Positions 27,907 through 44,681 are shown, numbered from the stretch's first letter. The stretch is 64,000 nt of DNA from Hypomesus transpacificus (GCF_021917145.1 NC_061068.1:9241724-9305723), one strand, 5' to 3'. The notes: generated by a model not told the origin, from the sequence alone. Program-made: numbers and translations.

Positions 27907-30900
27907 CTAATCCAGGTCAGAAGCAGCTCGTCCACAGCCACAGATGAGCCCTCGCTGCACAGCCTTCCATGCCCTGCGTAGAAACCCTCTCACGCCTCTC
28001 TTGGAAGACTTGCAAGGTCCCTCTGGAAGGTTTATGGGAAAATATTTCATTTGACTTTCTTTGTCATTTCCTTCTGGATCAATACAAGGAATTTTAATAC
28101 AATATATTTGAGCATTGTTTAGCCTATACACCTGCTTTCACATGTGCTTAAGAAAAGTATTTGAATGTTAGTGAATGACTCACTGGTTGAGAGGCTTGGT
28201 TCCTCTACAGTGGGCATAGTTTTGCCACTGATATAACAGTCAGGGAAGTTTGTTCCAAACTGTAAAGAGGAAGAACAACAATATTTTAAACATCAGTACA
28301 AGCTTTGATGTGGAAAAAAGTACTATATGCACACTGTATTTAGAGTAAAGTGCCTACCGTGGCTTTTTCCACCTTCACTTCCGTTTCCAAAGCTGATACG
28401 AGGTCAACTGGGTTGTGATTAAAGCAGTTGCTTACAGAAGGGGTCCAGTGGTTGAGGAGGTTTTCAACAACCATGCTGGAGACAATAAAGCACAGCTCCT
28501 CGTCCTCGATAAAGGCATCGATATCCAGAGGACGTTCTGACCGGAATGCCTCAGAGTACTCAGCAAAGAGCATATCTCCAAGCATATAATCCATTTCCCC
28601 CATGTCTTGTTCAGAACAGGGCAGATTCAACAGAGCCTGATGGAGAGCTTTACTCTTCGGTGTTTTGGCCCACAGTTCCTGGATAACAGCCCAAAGCTGC
28701 TGCGACAAGCAGAAGTGCTTCCTTATATCTTCCCCCAACATCGATACGGCAGGGTTGACAGGGAAGATGTTGCTCACTAATCTGTCAATGGTGTGCAGAA
28801 ATAGAGCATCGCGGATAGTGCCAGTGGATGCCAAGGTCCAGTAGTCCTCAACTTTGGGCCCGTCTACCCTGCAGTGCTCTCCACAGTCACCAGGGGTCAT
28901 AGAGTAGCCTCCAGAGAACAAGCTGGAGCCTCCAGAGATCAAGGCCCTCACAATGAGGCAGGCAATATCTCTGGACACCATCTGGGTCTTAGAAAAGACA
29001 CTGGTCTGCAGGATCATCTTGGAGCCTGAGCGCTGCGCTAGCTGATCGTAGACAGAGTCCACAATCCTCTGTACCTCGGCGAGCTCCAAAGAGAAGCTGG
29101 CCTTTCTCTCGCTGCTGCTCACTGACATCCCTAGGACCGTAGACAGGTGGTTCTCCAGGTCAACCAGAAAGGGACTGTCAAGCAGGATTAACGAGACTAC
29201 CTTGCGGGGTGCATCAGTGAATATCTTAACCAGCAGTTCGGCCATGATGGTGTTCAGTGTTGCAGAATCCATCACTGGAATCTCGGCATGGCAGACAGGG
29301 GACTTCCTGTCAAGGAGAGACTTGACATTCTGGACACCGCAGGAGTCTCTACTGAGCAGAGGCCCAGTCCAGCCAAAGGAGGGACATCTGTTCCAATCCA
29401 TCAGGCTGATGACATTGATCACAATGCTGCTCAGGATGCTTCCCATCAGGGCTTCCTCTCCGACACTCAGGAGTCTCTTCAGGGCAGCGGGTCCCCCAGC
29501 CACACTCAGCAGATCTCCGAGTAAGGACTTCACAATTCTGACGCCCACAGGCTTGGAGAAGCAGATGCGAGTCTGATTGGCTGCTCGGAAAGCATCGGAG
29601 AAATTCCCGGTGGTGAAAAGCTCCTGCAGGGCTTTCATAATCACCCACATGACCAGGTCGACCAGCGGCACGGCCTCCTTGAAGGTGGGGTCCGTGCCTA
29701 TGCTGAGTAGCAGCTGGGTGGCCAGGTCCACCACCACCACTGAGAGTCTGTGTGGACGGGATGCCGGGAGGTAGGTCAGGTCATTGACCATGTCCTCAAG
29801 GGCCTGATGAACCACGTCCGGGGTAGCAGCCTCTTCTGCCCGCTGTCTCTGAGACACCGATGGGTCGCCATTCTCAACGTCCACTCTACAACAAAGAAGG
29901 CAGAAACATAAAACACCACGTCAGACTAACAGCCCGGCAGCAGAAATACAAACCACAACTTTAGCTTCCATAGCAGAAGAAAACTATAGAAACACATTGT
30001 TTTTAATGTCAGACTCACTGGTTCGGTGTGGCATGAAGAGACGGTAGTGACTCCCTGACTGGCTTGATGGAGGGGCTGTTCCCGTTGGAACCAGAGGAGA
30101 CTGGAAACATGGTCCCATGCTTCTGCTCTTTCTCCATCTCATCAAGCTTTAGGCGAGTGTTCACTTCCCACGTCTGTATGTTAGCAACACCACAAAATAT
30201 AGCAAACCTTACAACATTATTTGCAAGCTTAAACTTGTGGTACTTCTGTGTGAGTTCAGCAGGTTCAGATACGCTGGTTATTAGTTCAACAGCTATGTGT
30301 GTGTCTTTATCTCATGGCTTGCTTACCAGCTGGGCAACACAGAGATCTTTGCCCTGACTGATTTCATTCTGAAATCTAGGGATTCAATAAAGAAAATAAT
30401 GTTATCTATTTGCCCCTAGGTCTTTCTTTTGAACCTTTCAGACAAGTGATTACTGTCAAATCATAGAAGTAATGATTGTGAATAGCAATGCTCTCTCACC
30501 TGTCACTGAAAGCTGCAGTAGCCTTTGAGGTGAGCCAGGACTTCATGTCCTCAGTGGTGACATGAGGGGGAGTTTCCTCCCGTGCCTTCAAGGCCATGAA
30601 AGCCTTCAGGACTCTCCTCTGAAAAAAAGAAAGGGTCTAGTCAGAAGATATATAGCATCTATTCATATATAGGCCTAATATCTATGTTTGAGACATGTTT
30701 AGCTGTTTTGTGATTTTTGACGTTGTTTGTGGTTTTATGGCTAACCTGGTGAGCGTAGTAAGTATGGTCCCAACCAAGCTGTATGGCGCTCAAGTTATCC
30801 AGGCTGGATCTACTGTCGGAGCAATAGGCCTAAAATTGGAAAAGTTGTTGATCAGAACCAGCAAATTATTATAAATACAATTGGTAGAACATGTTAGAAG

Positions 30901-30946
30901 TGTATCTCACCCGACGAGATCCTATCTCTTGCGACATCGAACTCAT
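27907..30946 (-). CDS. Unrecognised 720-residue protein, 8 exons
   Basis: Reading on the minus strand: exons 30946-30911, 30829-30746, 30618-30500, 30375-30327, 30173-30019, 29885-28358, 28259-28184, 28022-27907. All junctions are GT-AG and in frame; total 2163 bases, 720 residues. Start MSSMSQEIGSRR; then a Lys/Arg-rich part (RRVLKAFMALKAREE); a charged linker (TWEVNTRLKLDEMEKEQ); and one 1.5-kb exon coding a largely helical, Leu/Val/Ser-rich domain with repeated short helices (ALEDMVNDLTYLP, VVDLATQLLLS, AELLVKIFTDAP, RDIACLIVRALISGG). The C-terminus is basic and amphipathic with cysteines (RGFLRRAWKAVQRGLICGCG). No signal peptide, membrane segment or catalytic motif stands out. A continuous 1.5-kb open exon with perfect splicing argues for a live gene. 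I do not recognise the family; a weak likeness to repeats of FSIP2 came to mind but I cannot support it. Confidence 0.8.
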
Positions 30947-32344
30947 GAAATTGTGTAAGCTATATAAATAACTGTGTAAGAACAAAATGTTAGTCGTATT
31001 CGTTTCTGCCTGTCGACGAAATGATGTTTGATCAAATTCTCAAATGTAATAGAATGCATTTTAGAATGGTTTCATTGTGACCTTTACCAAAACATTCGAA
31101 TGATAATATCAAACGACATGATTTCACTAGCATACTTAGCGCCACAAATGACGTTAGTTGTTAGATTTATAAATACAGGCGACGACTGTCCTTTAGTTTC
31201 GTAAATATAGGTATTATCTATAGACGCATTAAACTAGGTAAACGTATGCAAATGTGTCAAACAGTATGCACAGCAGTATTTTACCTTGGAACTAAACTGT
31301 AGAAGACATTTAATTACAGGCATAAGCCAGCAGTGATATACAATACATAAACTTGTAGTTCAATCAACTATTAAACTCGTTTGTGACTAGCCTATATATA
31401 GGCCTATCTTGAGTTAAAGTGGACTGTACTCAGTATCAGTTCATCTAATCCAAGAGGTTGGTTTTTGTTTTTGGTGGTAGAAGATAGACAACCTCTCTCT
31501 AATGGATTACAAATAAAATCCTAATACAGAGAACAAAATAAAAGAAAGAGTCTCAAGTAGCAATAAACTCTTGTAGTAAGGTCCAAATAAACAGATTAGG
31601 GGTCATGAAGACAAAACCATAGGCCTAAATAGAGAACACACTCCTGTATTGGAGATAGAGGCAGAGGAAGAAAGGAAGCGGCTGTTTATGAACATACCCA
31701 AGTTAGAGAAGAAGATTGAGATGATGGCCAGACATCCAGTTGGAGAAAAATGTGTATTCTATTATCGCTGAAGGAGATGGAGTAGTCACAGCGAGAGATG
31801 GACGAGAAAGTATGGGTCTCTATTTCTTCCCGTTATCACAGCATGAGAAGGGGAAGAAATACATTTTTGTTCAAAAATGAAAACTGCTTAACTCCACACT
31901 TTCAGGTATGCTACAATAGTCCAGTTGTTGTGGCTCTAATAATCTGATACTCATTTCAATTATGTTTTTTTTCAGCTGCTCATGTATTTGTTTACAACAC
32001 TGACCCCTACAATTGCAACAATTCCTCTCTTTACCACAGTTATATAAGCCATCAGCCCATCTGATTGTGACTGGATCATGCAATGATTTGGCAGAACATG
32101 ATAGCAAGATAAATACAAATTATGATCTCATGGTGGCCAGCATTGCACGGCTGTTGCACTAGGACTCACCTGAACTTCCTCCCTAGAACATTAGAGGGCA
32201 CCAGACACCAACCTTATACCCAACTATGGCCTGGTTTAAAAGATATACTAGTAGTAGTAATTTCTTAATAGTTAGGATGAAAGTCTTTACTTGTAAACTT
32301 GCTATATATTATCCATTGTAATTCTGATATTTTATTGCAAAACA
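30947..32344. other. Spacer upstream of the minus-strand gene
   Basis: Promoter side of the 720-residue gene, then AT-rich sequence. It includes one coding-like relic (31633-31880); nothing else is supported. Confidence 0.5.
31633..31880 (+). pseudogene. Coding-like relic of unknown origin
   Basis: Two adjacent stretches read like protein in frames offset by one base. The first (31634-31730) gives EEERKRLFMNIPKLEKKIEM; the second (31731-31880) gives DIQLEKNVYSIIAEGDG, then ESMGLYFFPLSQHEKGKKY, ending at TGA. The amino-acid pattern (charged heptads, then a compact mixed segment) is more protein-like than chance shadows nearby. An AG at 31631-31632 could be an acceptor. Either it is a decayed exon with one frameshift, or the second part begins at a splice acceptor (ccag at 31729-31732). 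Family not recognised. Confidence 0.3.
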
Positions 32345-32371
32345 ATCTAAAAGGCTATTGAAAACTATTTG

Positions 32372-34604
32372 TGACCAAGAGGGAATCCCGATGGCTTGTG
32401 AGCGCCTGGATAAGCTGGTGTCCTATCTGATTGGAAGGGAGGGGGACTCATTGACAGTGAAGAACCTGGCTAACGATATCAAGGCTTGGAGCCAGGACAT
32501 TGGGATCAGGACAAGCGATGCCAACTGCAGTCTGGCAGAGACAGATGATCTTCTCCTGTACTTGCCAGAGGACACTTGCCTGGAGAGGGGGGTCGCCATG
32601 GGAGAGACAGAGAATGTGAGGATCAGTGAGCAGTATGCCCCTTGTCTTCCAGGTAGGTAGCCTATTCAACACCAGTTCTAATCCTGAATTACAGCTATAA
32701 AATTAACATTTGTCACCCCTTCACCCCCCCCCCCCCCTCCTCACTTTTGTTCCTCCACTTCTGTCCATGTATCTCAGAGCAACAGCTATGGAACCAGAGA
32801 TCTCTGCTAGCTTGGACGGGTCACCACTGTCCCCAGCGACTGTCCAACATCAAAGCTGAGGTGTGTCCAAGTAGGCCACCGCGGTCGCAGGAAGAGCAGG
32901 CTTGCATCCTGCAGCACCGGCGCTCCAGGGGGATGGTGAGGGATTAGAGCTACTGTTGAGCTGGGCTTAAAGAACGCTGGCCTTGTTGACTGGTATCAAT
33001 CTCTTTCTCTATGAGTAAATTGCCCTTCATCTTGGGTTTCGACAACAAAAGGTGTGTTGTAGTTTCACGGTTGGAGATTATATTTACATTTAGTCATTTA
33101 GCAGACGCTCTTATCCAGAGCGATTTACAGTAAGTACAGGGACATTCCCCCCAAGGCAAGAAGGGTGAAGTGCCTTGCCCAAGGGCACAACGACATTTGG
33201 CACGGTCGGGAATCGAACCAGCGACCTTCTGATTACTAGCCCGATTCCCTAACCGCTCAGCCACCTGACTCTCCTATATAGGAATGGCCTGTCACTAGAC
33301 TTAGAATGGCGCCGTGGTTCAAATTTGTCCACTGGCATCCTGACCTCTGTTCCTTGTTTCCAGGAGGGCATGCGTGATGAAGAGGTGCTGGCTATCATGA
33401 GGATGCTATGCCAGATTGATCCCAAGCAGGACGCCCACTCCCAGCCGTCCTCTCTGGGAGGGAGCACGGGCCTGGCTGTGGACCGCTTCAGGAGGCAGTG
33501 TTTAGGGGAGTACCTGGATACACTGGATCAGTGTCGCAAAAAGGGAGTTTCTGTCAGTCAGTCCTCATTGGAGAAAGGTGAGCCAGACAATACAGACATG
33601 CAGTACACAGACAAGCATGAGACATCCAAACTTAGAACTAATATTACTAATGCAACTGATCTAAAATATCAGTGGCTATCTGCAACATATTTACCTAAGC
33701 TGCTTGAGTACAGAGCGTATGATCATCGCCTTTGAGAAGGATCAAAAGTATTTCATTATCAAAACACTGTGTGCTCTCCAGTGCTTCTGCACCCGGAGGA
33801 TTGTAACATGAGGGGTCCAGAGCGTCCTGTACTGAGGCAGGCAGGGTCCACCCCGCTCCCAGGCTGTGGGGGCCGTCTGAGGGGCTGGCTCAACTGGGAC
33901 CATGGAGCCACCCCCCAGGACGAGAAGGAAGAGCAAGATAGCCAAGAGGAAGCAGCCACACACAAAGTCCCCAAACTGATGTGAGTTGTGGATGGTTGTT
34001 GTATAATAACACTAACAACGGGAGAATAACAAAGTTATTAACAACAATGCATGGCACAGACTGTATTTTATGTGTATATCACATTGTCACATAACACCTC
34101 CCCTTTCCCTTCCCAGGCCTGTGTACCCCTCCAGAAGATCAGTCCACCGCAAGCCCAAGATGATGACGCTGTCTACTGGTCTTGCTGAGGTTGGGCATGA
34201 CACATCCTTAAAGACTTTTCTGTAACAGTGTGGGTACATTTTTTATATTCAGGAACTTTGTGCATCGATAGAGTTAGAGTTGAGTTGATCACTTGATTTT
34301 CCTTTCTTTTGGGAATTCAAACCATAAGTTAACATAGTATCTGGACTCTAATACAATGTATGTGTGTTGAATTTGAATCAGAAACAAGGAGCCCTCCTAC
34401 AGACGTGCCAACCCTAATGCTCTCTGGCCTGGCCAGGATGACCATGTCAGACTCTACCTGCCCCAGGTGGGCATTTCCCCTCAGGAAGTTCTCTTCCAGC
34501 ACATCGTCCGCTCTCCAGCTCCCAGCCGTGGGAACTGGCCCATTAACAGCCAAGGATACTCCACCTCAGGAGACATCGATGGACATAAGGCCTACATTCT
34601 GTAG
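32372..34604 (+). pseudogene. Partial second copy of efcab12 (exons 3-8)
   Basis: Exon equivalents lie near 32372-32652, 32779-32936, 33364-33577, 33780-33979 and 34117-34200, and the last exon ends at TAG 34602-34604. Exons 1 and 2 are absent. The AG acceptor before exon 3 has changed to AA (ccaagag for ccaggag). Exon 7 has lost its last part and donor, so reading runs on to a TAA within about 12 codons. Exons 3-6 and 8 remain open, and the last exon differs at only a few residues (ALWPG for AFWPG, PINS for PIDS). No promoter or first exon is seen, so a normal EFCAB12 protein cannot be made; a short transcript cannot be excluded. Confidence 0.8.
33079..33279 (-). mobile_element. tRNA-derived SINE in efcab12 copy B
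   Basis: SINE body 33084-33274, minus orientation, between two TATAT copies (33079-33083, 33275-33279). The B box reads ggttcgattccc on the minus strand (33208-33219), and the A box ctgagcggttagggaatc follows upstream of it. The empty site is visible in the other copy near 18165-18180. Same family as the SINE at 22359-22539. The insertion therefore came after the duplication. Confidence 0.92.
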
Positions 34605-34842
34605 ATCTAGGTCAATCCTCTCGATTGATCCAATATTAATTTGTCTATTGAGAGTGTATTAAACAAAGTTATGTTTATTTCGTTTTTGGAGGTAATCACT
34701 GGCATATTGCAGAAGTATTTATGAAGAGTCACTAGATCTTCACCAGCATAGTGGGAACTGAGGATATCCTCTAAAAATACATTTTTTTTTACGATGTGTG
34801 AATAAAAAATGTTTTTCAAAGAAGGGGGTATACTCCGTATTC

Positions 34843-39545
<4,703 letters not shown>

Positions 39546-40272
39546 GAGGCTGAGGGGCAATATGATGATTTTAATCTCAAAAGGACAGAAGGATTCAGTG
39601 TCAGAAGTCTTCCCTCACCTCCTCAGATCTGTCCTAGTTACACCCATACTTACTTTTAATAAAGAAGGGAATATAGTAAAGGATTCAGAGGAGGAATTTG
39701 AGCTCCTATTCAGCCAGGAGTATTAAGGGACCTTGGAGAAACTATATGGTAACTTGTTATCATCTTTTGGCAACAACCAGTAAGATGTGTAATGGAGGTC
39801 TTGTCTTATCTTTAACCTTTAGATCTCTGTCACCAGCATCCATGACTTCAAAATGATGTATTTTGTAGGTGTTGGATTGAATTGATTTTAGTTATTTTTC
39901 TTGTCTTTGGCACTGTTTTAAATAAATGTTTTAATAATATTCTGTGTATCAGTTTTTGGGAGCTCTATGGACTACTTAAATGTATATAGTTTGTAATGAA
40001 CAATGTATGCTGTCAGTTACATCAATATGGCAATGAGAGGCAAATGTTGGCATTCGAGACAGGCATGCAAGTTTTTTACATTCCAGCTAATATTTGCATG
40101 AGGAAGTACAGGTCAATTTTACTGGGATTTCACTGGGAAGTAATTTTGCACACTAGGAACGTTGGAGTCTGACATGACAACATAACAGACTGTTTAGACA
40201 AAATAAACAAATTATAGCCAAAAAGTATTGATAGAACTGGACACCTGGATACACATACAGTATATAGACAAG

Positions 40273-43200
40273 ATGTTGAAGAAAGAGGGAGGGATGGAGA
40301 GCAGCGAGGGATCCGGATCTCGAGTGTTGAGTGAGTTGCTGTCGGTCCGTGAGAACGCTCTGCTCTTCTTACTGCTGGGGCCCCAGTGTCAGGTCAGTTG
40401 AGCTGCTCCTTAGAGTCTCCCCTGACACTCTCTTCAAGACCTCTCTGTTACACATTGTCCACATATGTCATTCTCTCCTACAGTACCATTTTGCCTTTGT
40501 TCTTATTAAAATTTTATCTCTGGGTTCTGAACATAGATCCTTATCTCATAAATGTCAAATTAAAGGTGCTAGAGTGGAAATAAGAACCAGCAACAGAGGA
40601 TATAACTGGAAACCCCAATGTTTAAATGGGAATATCCAGACCTTTTAGAAAAGCCTGTAGAGGGACACTCTAGATGTCCACTTCCTAACAACAAAGAATA
40701 GTTGTAAAATGGCCCAGTTAACAGTCCATAGGATATGAAGGTAGGAGGGCTGTGTGAAGATAGTGGGGCATATTTGGTTGTAGATATACAATATGTACAC
40801 CGTAGTATGACATCTGGTTTGGCTACAGTACCACTTGCATACACTGCACTGACTTTCACTAGTATAAGTAAACAATGCAAAATGTTAATACATGATTCTC
40901 AACTGCCCTGTGTGGTTACTTCTAAGTGTGTATCTGGCTTGTGTGTTCGTCTCCTGTATGTCAATGTGTTCCAGGCAGAGACCTCTGCTGTGGCTCAGGT
41001 GGTCCTTGCCTCAGGGTCAGGCTCAGGACATCAGGTGTGGAGCTCCAGGGGCTCTGGGGTGTTGTGTCTAGTCAAAGACCTCTCCATGTGCTCTTATTTT
41101 CTACGTCTCTACTGTGTTAAGGTGAGAAAGCAAAACATGTATAATGTACCAGCAGTTAAAGGTCTGGAATGTCACCTGTAATTTGCCTAATTCCATTCTC
41201 CCACCCCCCTCAAACCTCTCTCTCTTTCTCTAACTAATGAAATACAAATACAAATTAGTGTAACAATCATATTAGCGCTACTATTCAGTGGTTCTTGTTT
41301 TGAAGCAGGAAATGCTTCAGATGTCTGGAAAGATGCCAAATGTTCTCGTTTAGCCACTGCCCTAGCCTAGTGTTGTGTGTGTGTGTATTTGAATATGAGT
41401 GAGTGTGTGAGGACGTGCATAAGGTCATGTGTGCACATATCTGCATGTGTAAGCATGCATAAATGTAATCTTGGGCAGGTTCTTTGGAAAGCAATAAGTT
41501 TTGTGTTTATAGGTGTGTGATCTGTACAGTCATGCTCCTTTCATTTCAACATAGTTACGCTATTGTACTGCATGCAAGATGACTGTTGTAATCCTCTTCC
41601 TTATTCTAACCCCACACTTAGCGATCTACATTACTATGGGAACAAGAACTGTATATTCAATTTAAGTACACTGCAGTCTGCCCCTTCTTCCACACTTTTC
41701 CCTCAGATGTGAGTATGAACTGAAGTGTATAGAACAACCACACCAGATCTCAACATTATGGTCACTTCAAAAATCTCCTTGACTAACAGCCAAGTCCCTA
41801 CCCTCACAATAGTGACCAAAACACCAGATAGTCATGGAGTGTGTTTACCATGGCATAGCCAAACATCTGAAAACCCTCTAGATCCGCCTCAGATCAGTGT
41901 CCTCACTGGCTTGTGATCTGATGATACCCTTGTGAGATTGTCTGTTATTAGTGTTTAGCAGACTTTCACAGAAAGAGCACATGAGTTAGCCATTAATGTA
42001 GTTTTGAGTGTCTGTGTGAGGCTATTTGGTGCAACTGTATAATGTGTGTGTGTGTGTGTCCAGGACTGCCAAGCAGGTATAAACTTTGCAGATGAGGCAG
42101 AGGCAGAAAGGTTCCATGCTGCTATGGTGAAACAAATCCAAAGAGCCCAAGGTTTGGGGAACAAAACACTCACACACACACATCAGATTCCATTACATCA
42201 AGGTTGAGTTTGCTCTCTCCCCCACAGGCTAGAGCTCTTCTTTCTCTTCTACAGTCTCTTCCGTAGATTCATCTATTCATAGGTTAATTGTTCTATTTGT
42301 GCTTTCCTTTTGAATGTCTTTCTCTGCTCTCTCTCTCTCTGGTCCCTCTGTCACCTGCACCCTTCCAACCACCTCCCCCTCCCCTTTCTCCTTTCCATAT
42401 GCCCATTCTTACTCTTTATCTCTCTCTTCTATCTCTCCTAGAGAGAAGGAGTGAGTGGACACAGATGACCCATAATAACAGACTGCAAAACTCAGCAGGC
42501 AATTTCTCCAGACAGGAACAAGGCAGGCCTGGGAGCAGTACATCTGTTCACTCAGAGTAATGCAACATTTGCACACAGATACACGGTCATCTTTTATCTA
42601 CATACTTTGAAATAGTAATGTTAAGTGGGGGTGGGTAAACCTAACCTGCGATAAACTCATTTTCTATTCTCCATAGACATGAAGAAACTATGGATCCGGA
42701 GACAGGCTTCAGTGTGAGCACCATCCACTTTTACTTTCAGTAGCATTGACAGTTCAATACTTTACAGCAAAACAGAAAATTCACACACACATCATTCATT
42801 CACATGTATCAGTCATGACTTCAACAGTATCAGGGTTTCCCGCTGCACTTTATAGTTAAGGCGGCCGCCTAAGCAACACACGCCTGCCGCCTTAACTGCG
42901 TTGGAAAGAAAAAATAAAAATACTTTTTTTTTTAATAGCGATATCCGCCGTGTTACTCTGTCCTGTTTTCTCCCTTCCATTCCAAAACGCCAGTCTCCCT
43001 TCATTAAGCTATCGCACAAACTACCCCCCCCCCCCCCCCCCCCCCCTCAGTCTGATGACGGCACCCCACCCTGCCACCTTAACTAACACATTTTCTGCAG
43101 GAAACCCTGAGTATCCTTGTAACAAGACCTCTCACTGTTGTACTGATGACAACCCAGGCTTTGTGTATGTCCTTCATTCCTGTGTGCAGCTTGATAATAT

Positions 43201-44169
43201 AACTCCATCTATGAAGAAGCTGTTAAGGGAGGCAGGGTTTAGTGAGGAGGACCTGAAGGACAGAAACACTTACAAGGTCGTCTGCCACATCATTGACAGA
43301 TTTGGGGGACTGGAGACTATCCAGAAGGAGATGGGGAGCAAAGGTAGGCAGAGAGTAATTAAGCTTTGTAGCTATAAATATCAGGTAAAGTTAATGTCTA
43401 TGTCTCATTAATCTTTCTTAACTACCTATATCATGTCCCCATGTCATGACATCAAAACATCATACATGGGACTACAAGGAGATGGTGAAACAGCTTCATA
43501 CAACAGACAGCAACAGTGTATTCACCATTATGTCCTCAAAGGTCCAGGCGTCCAGACCCTACCCCGGTCATTTGGGGCTTCCCTTACTTTGGCCCTCAAG
43601 AAAGGACCTTTGCCACCAGTGCCGTCCTTCAAACCCACCAGCCGAAAATCTCTGCCCCCCTCCATCCCCCAGCCTTCCTCCACACCACCTCCCCCACCCC
43701 CTGAGAGGATCAAAAAGAGCTACAGTTGCAAACCAGTAAGTGTACCAAGACTCTATTCTCACACCTGGGTTGAGGAGGACCATAAATACTTGTTGATGGG
43801 TGTGATGTTTATGTGTGAGAGAACGAGAAGAAAGTAAAAGAGTGTGGGAAAGAGAGCAGGGGGGGGGGGAGATTAAGAAAGAGACAGAAGACAGAGATGA
43901 AGATAAATCGGAGTGTTTGATTTGTTATAGATGAGCTCACCTATAGCTGGTGAGTCTGACCTCATCCTAACTTCCCTGCGAGAGGCCTTCCAAAAGAGAT
44001 TGAAACTACAGCACCATACAGGTAATTATAGATTGTTAGTGATCCCCCCCACTATTCACTCTTGAATACCACTGTAGCCATTGGCTATTGTTTATGCCCT
44101 GTCCTCAAACCTGCAGGTACTAGGAGTGACCTGTCGGAACAGGATTCAGACTGTGGATTGAAGCTGTAG
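40273..44169 (+). CDS. Divergent WASP-family protein (EVH1, GBD, Pro-rich)
   Basis: Exons: 40273-40392, 40975-41121, 41622-41708, 42064-42151, 42442-42556, 42677-42713, 43190-43343, about 43542-43735, 43931-44021, 44117-44169; about 361 residues (human WASP 502). EVH1/WH1 domain: ENALLFLLLGPQC, AVAQVVLAS, GVLCLVKDLSMCSYFLRLYCV, LLWEQELYIQFKYTAVCPFF, DCQAGINFADEAEAERF. GTPase-binding part: MDPETGFSLDNITPSMKKLL, LREAGFSEEDLKDRNTYK, RFGGLETIQKEM, close to N-WASP WDPNTGFDLNNLDPEL. The CRIB consensus ISxPxxFxHxxHVG is degraded to SVHSEHEET. A Pro-rich part follows (KKGPLPPVPSF, STPPPPPPERIK). The end has a C-helix-like LREAFQKRLKLQ but no visible WH2 and no acidic Trp-Asp tail; it stops at SDCGLKL. 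Exon 8 start is uncertain (43479 also keeps frame). Cdc42 and actin/Arp2/3 coupling may be lost. Confidence 0.8.
42831..43109. mobile_element. MITE-like DNA element in the WASP-like gene intron 6
   Basis: About 279 bases bounded by inverted ends cagggtttcc and ggaaaccctg. AGTAT stands immediately outside both ends, a short target duplication. The left part includes a GC-rich palindrome (aaggcggccgcctaa). A run of 23 C lies at 43024-43046. The ends resemble hAT-type MITEs, though a full 8-bp duplication is not seen. Confidence 0.75.
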
Positions 44170-44488
44170 AAATACCAGAGGATATACCTGGAAACCCCAA
44201 AGTGAAAAACCAAATATGCTTCATATTTATTGCTTCAGGAGCATAGGGCTTTCATAGATAAAATACATTGTGGTGGTTAATTATAGCCTGTCTCTAGAGT
44301 GTGATAATTGAATCGTTATGGAGCTTGACCTGGTGATTGTCAAAATACAAACAATTCCACAAGTAAATAAAGATGATATTTATGCATGTGATTGTTTTTT
44401 TTACACAACTATCACCCTATCATTGCTGAGATTTTCGGGCTGCGCATCTGAGTACGCGCGCTCTAAAATATCCCTCAGAAGAATCTAG
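44170..44488. other. 3'UTR of the WASP-like gene and spacer
   Basis: AATAAA near 44366-44371 may be the polyadenylation signal. A CpG-rich segment around 44436-44462 (tgcgcatctgagtacgcgcg) may mark a promoter for the exon-like stretch that follows. Confidence 0.4.
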
Positions 44489-44681
44489 TTGGACGGGAGT
44501 GTCGAGCCCCTCAAGACTCCAGTCCTCTCTACACTTGACTTCATTGATTCCTACAAGCATCGCGTCGAGAAGTGCAGACTTGACGAAGCATTTACTACAA
44601 CGCTAGGAACAATTGTACATCTTTCAAACCTGGACGATGAGGGGTTCCTGCCGACCAAGAAGCACGCGAGACAGGGCAGGT
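44489..44681 (+). other. Possible orphan first exon
   Basis: An open stretch ends at a good donor (ggcag then gtaagc at about 44682). It gives VLSTLDFIDSYKHRVEKC and TTLGTIVHLSNLDDEGFL. A stop codon lies directly upstream and no ATG starts this frame, so either it is an internal exon, it is non-coding 5'UTR, or the start is upstream. Codon pattern looks protein-like. It might be an upstream exon of pfkfb4, 6.7 kb further on, or belong to a gene I cannot see. Confidence 0.3.

Larger units (their letters stand above)
32345..34842 (+). repeat. Segmental duplication, unit B
   Basis: Same-orientation copy of 17455-19805. Unit B carries a SINE not present in unit A and lacks about 58 bases around the exon 7 donor. 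Coding and intronic sequence diverge about equally, which suggests a fairly recent copy without strong selection. Confidence 0.95.

Noticed and set aside
29202-29648. Plus-strand and offset minus-strand open frames inside the large exon of the 720-residue gene
   Set aside because: They overlap the 1.5-kb exon of the unknown gene and have no splice or start support.
42950-43411. Open frame of 153 codons running into the WASP-like exon 7
   Set aside because: Its first part is the MITE and its C tract; the true exon begins at the acceptor at 43190, which joins in frame with exon 6.
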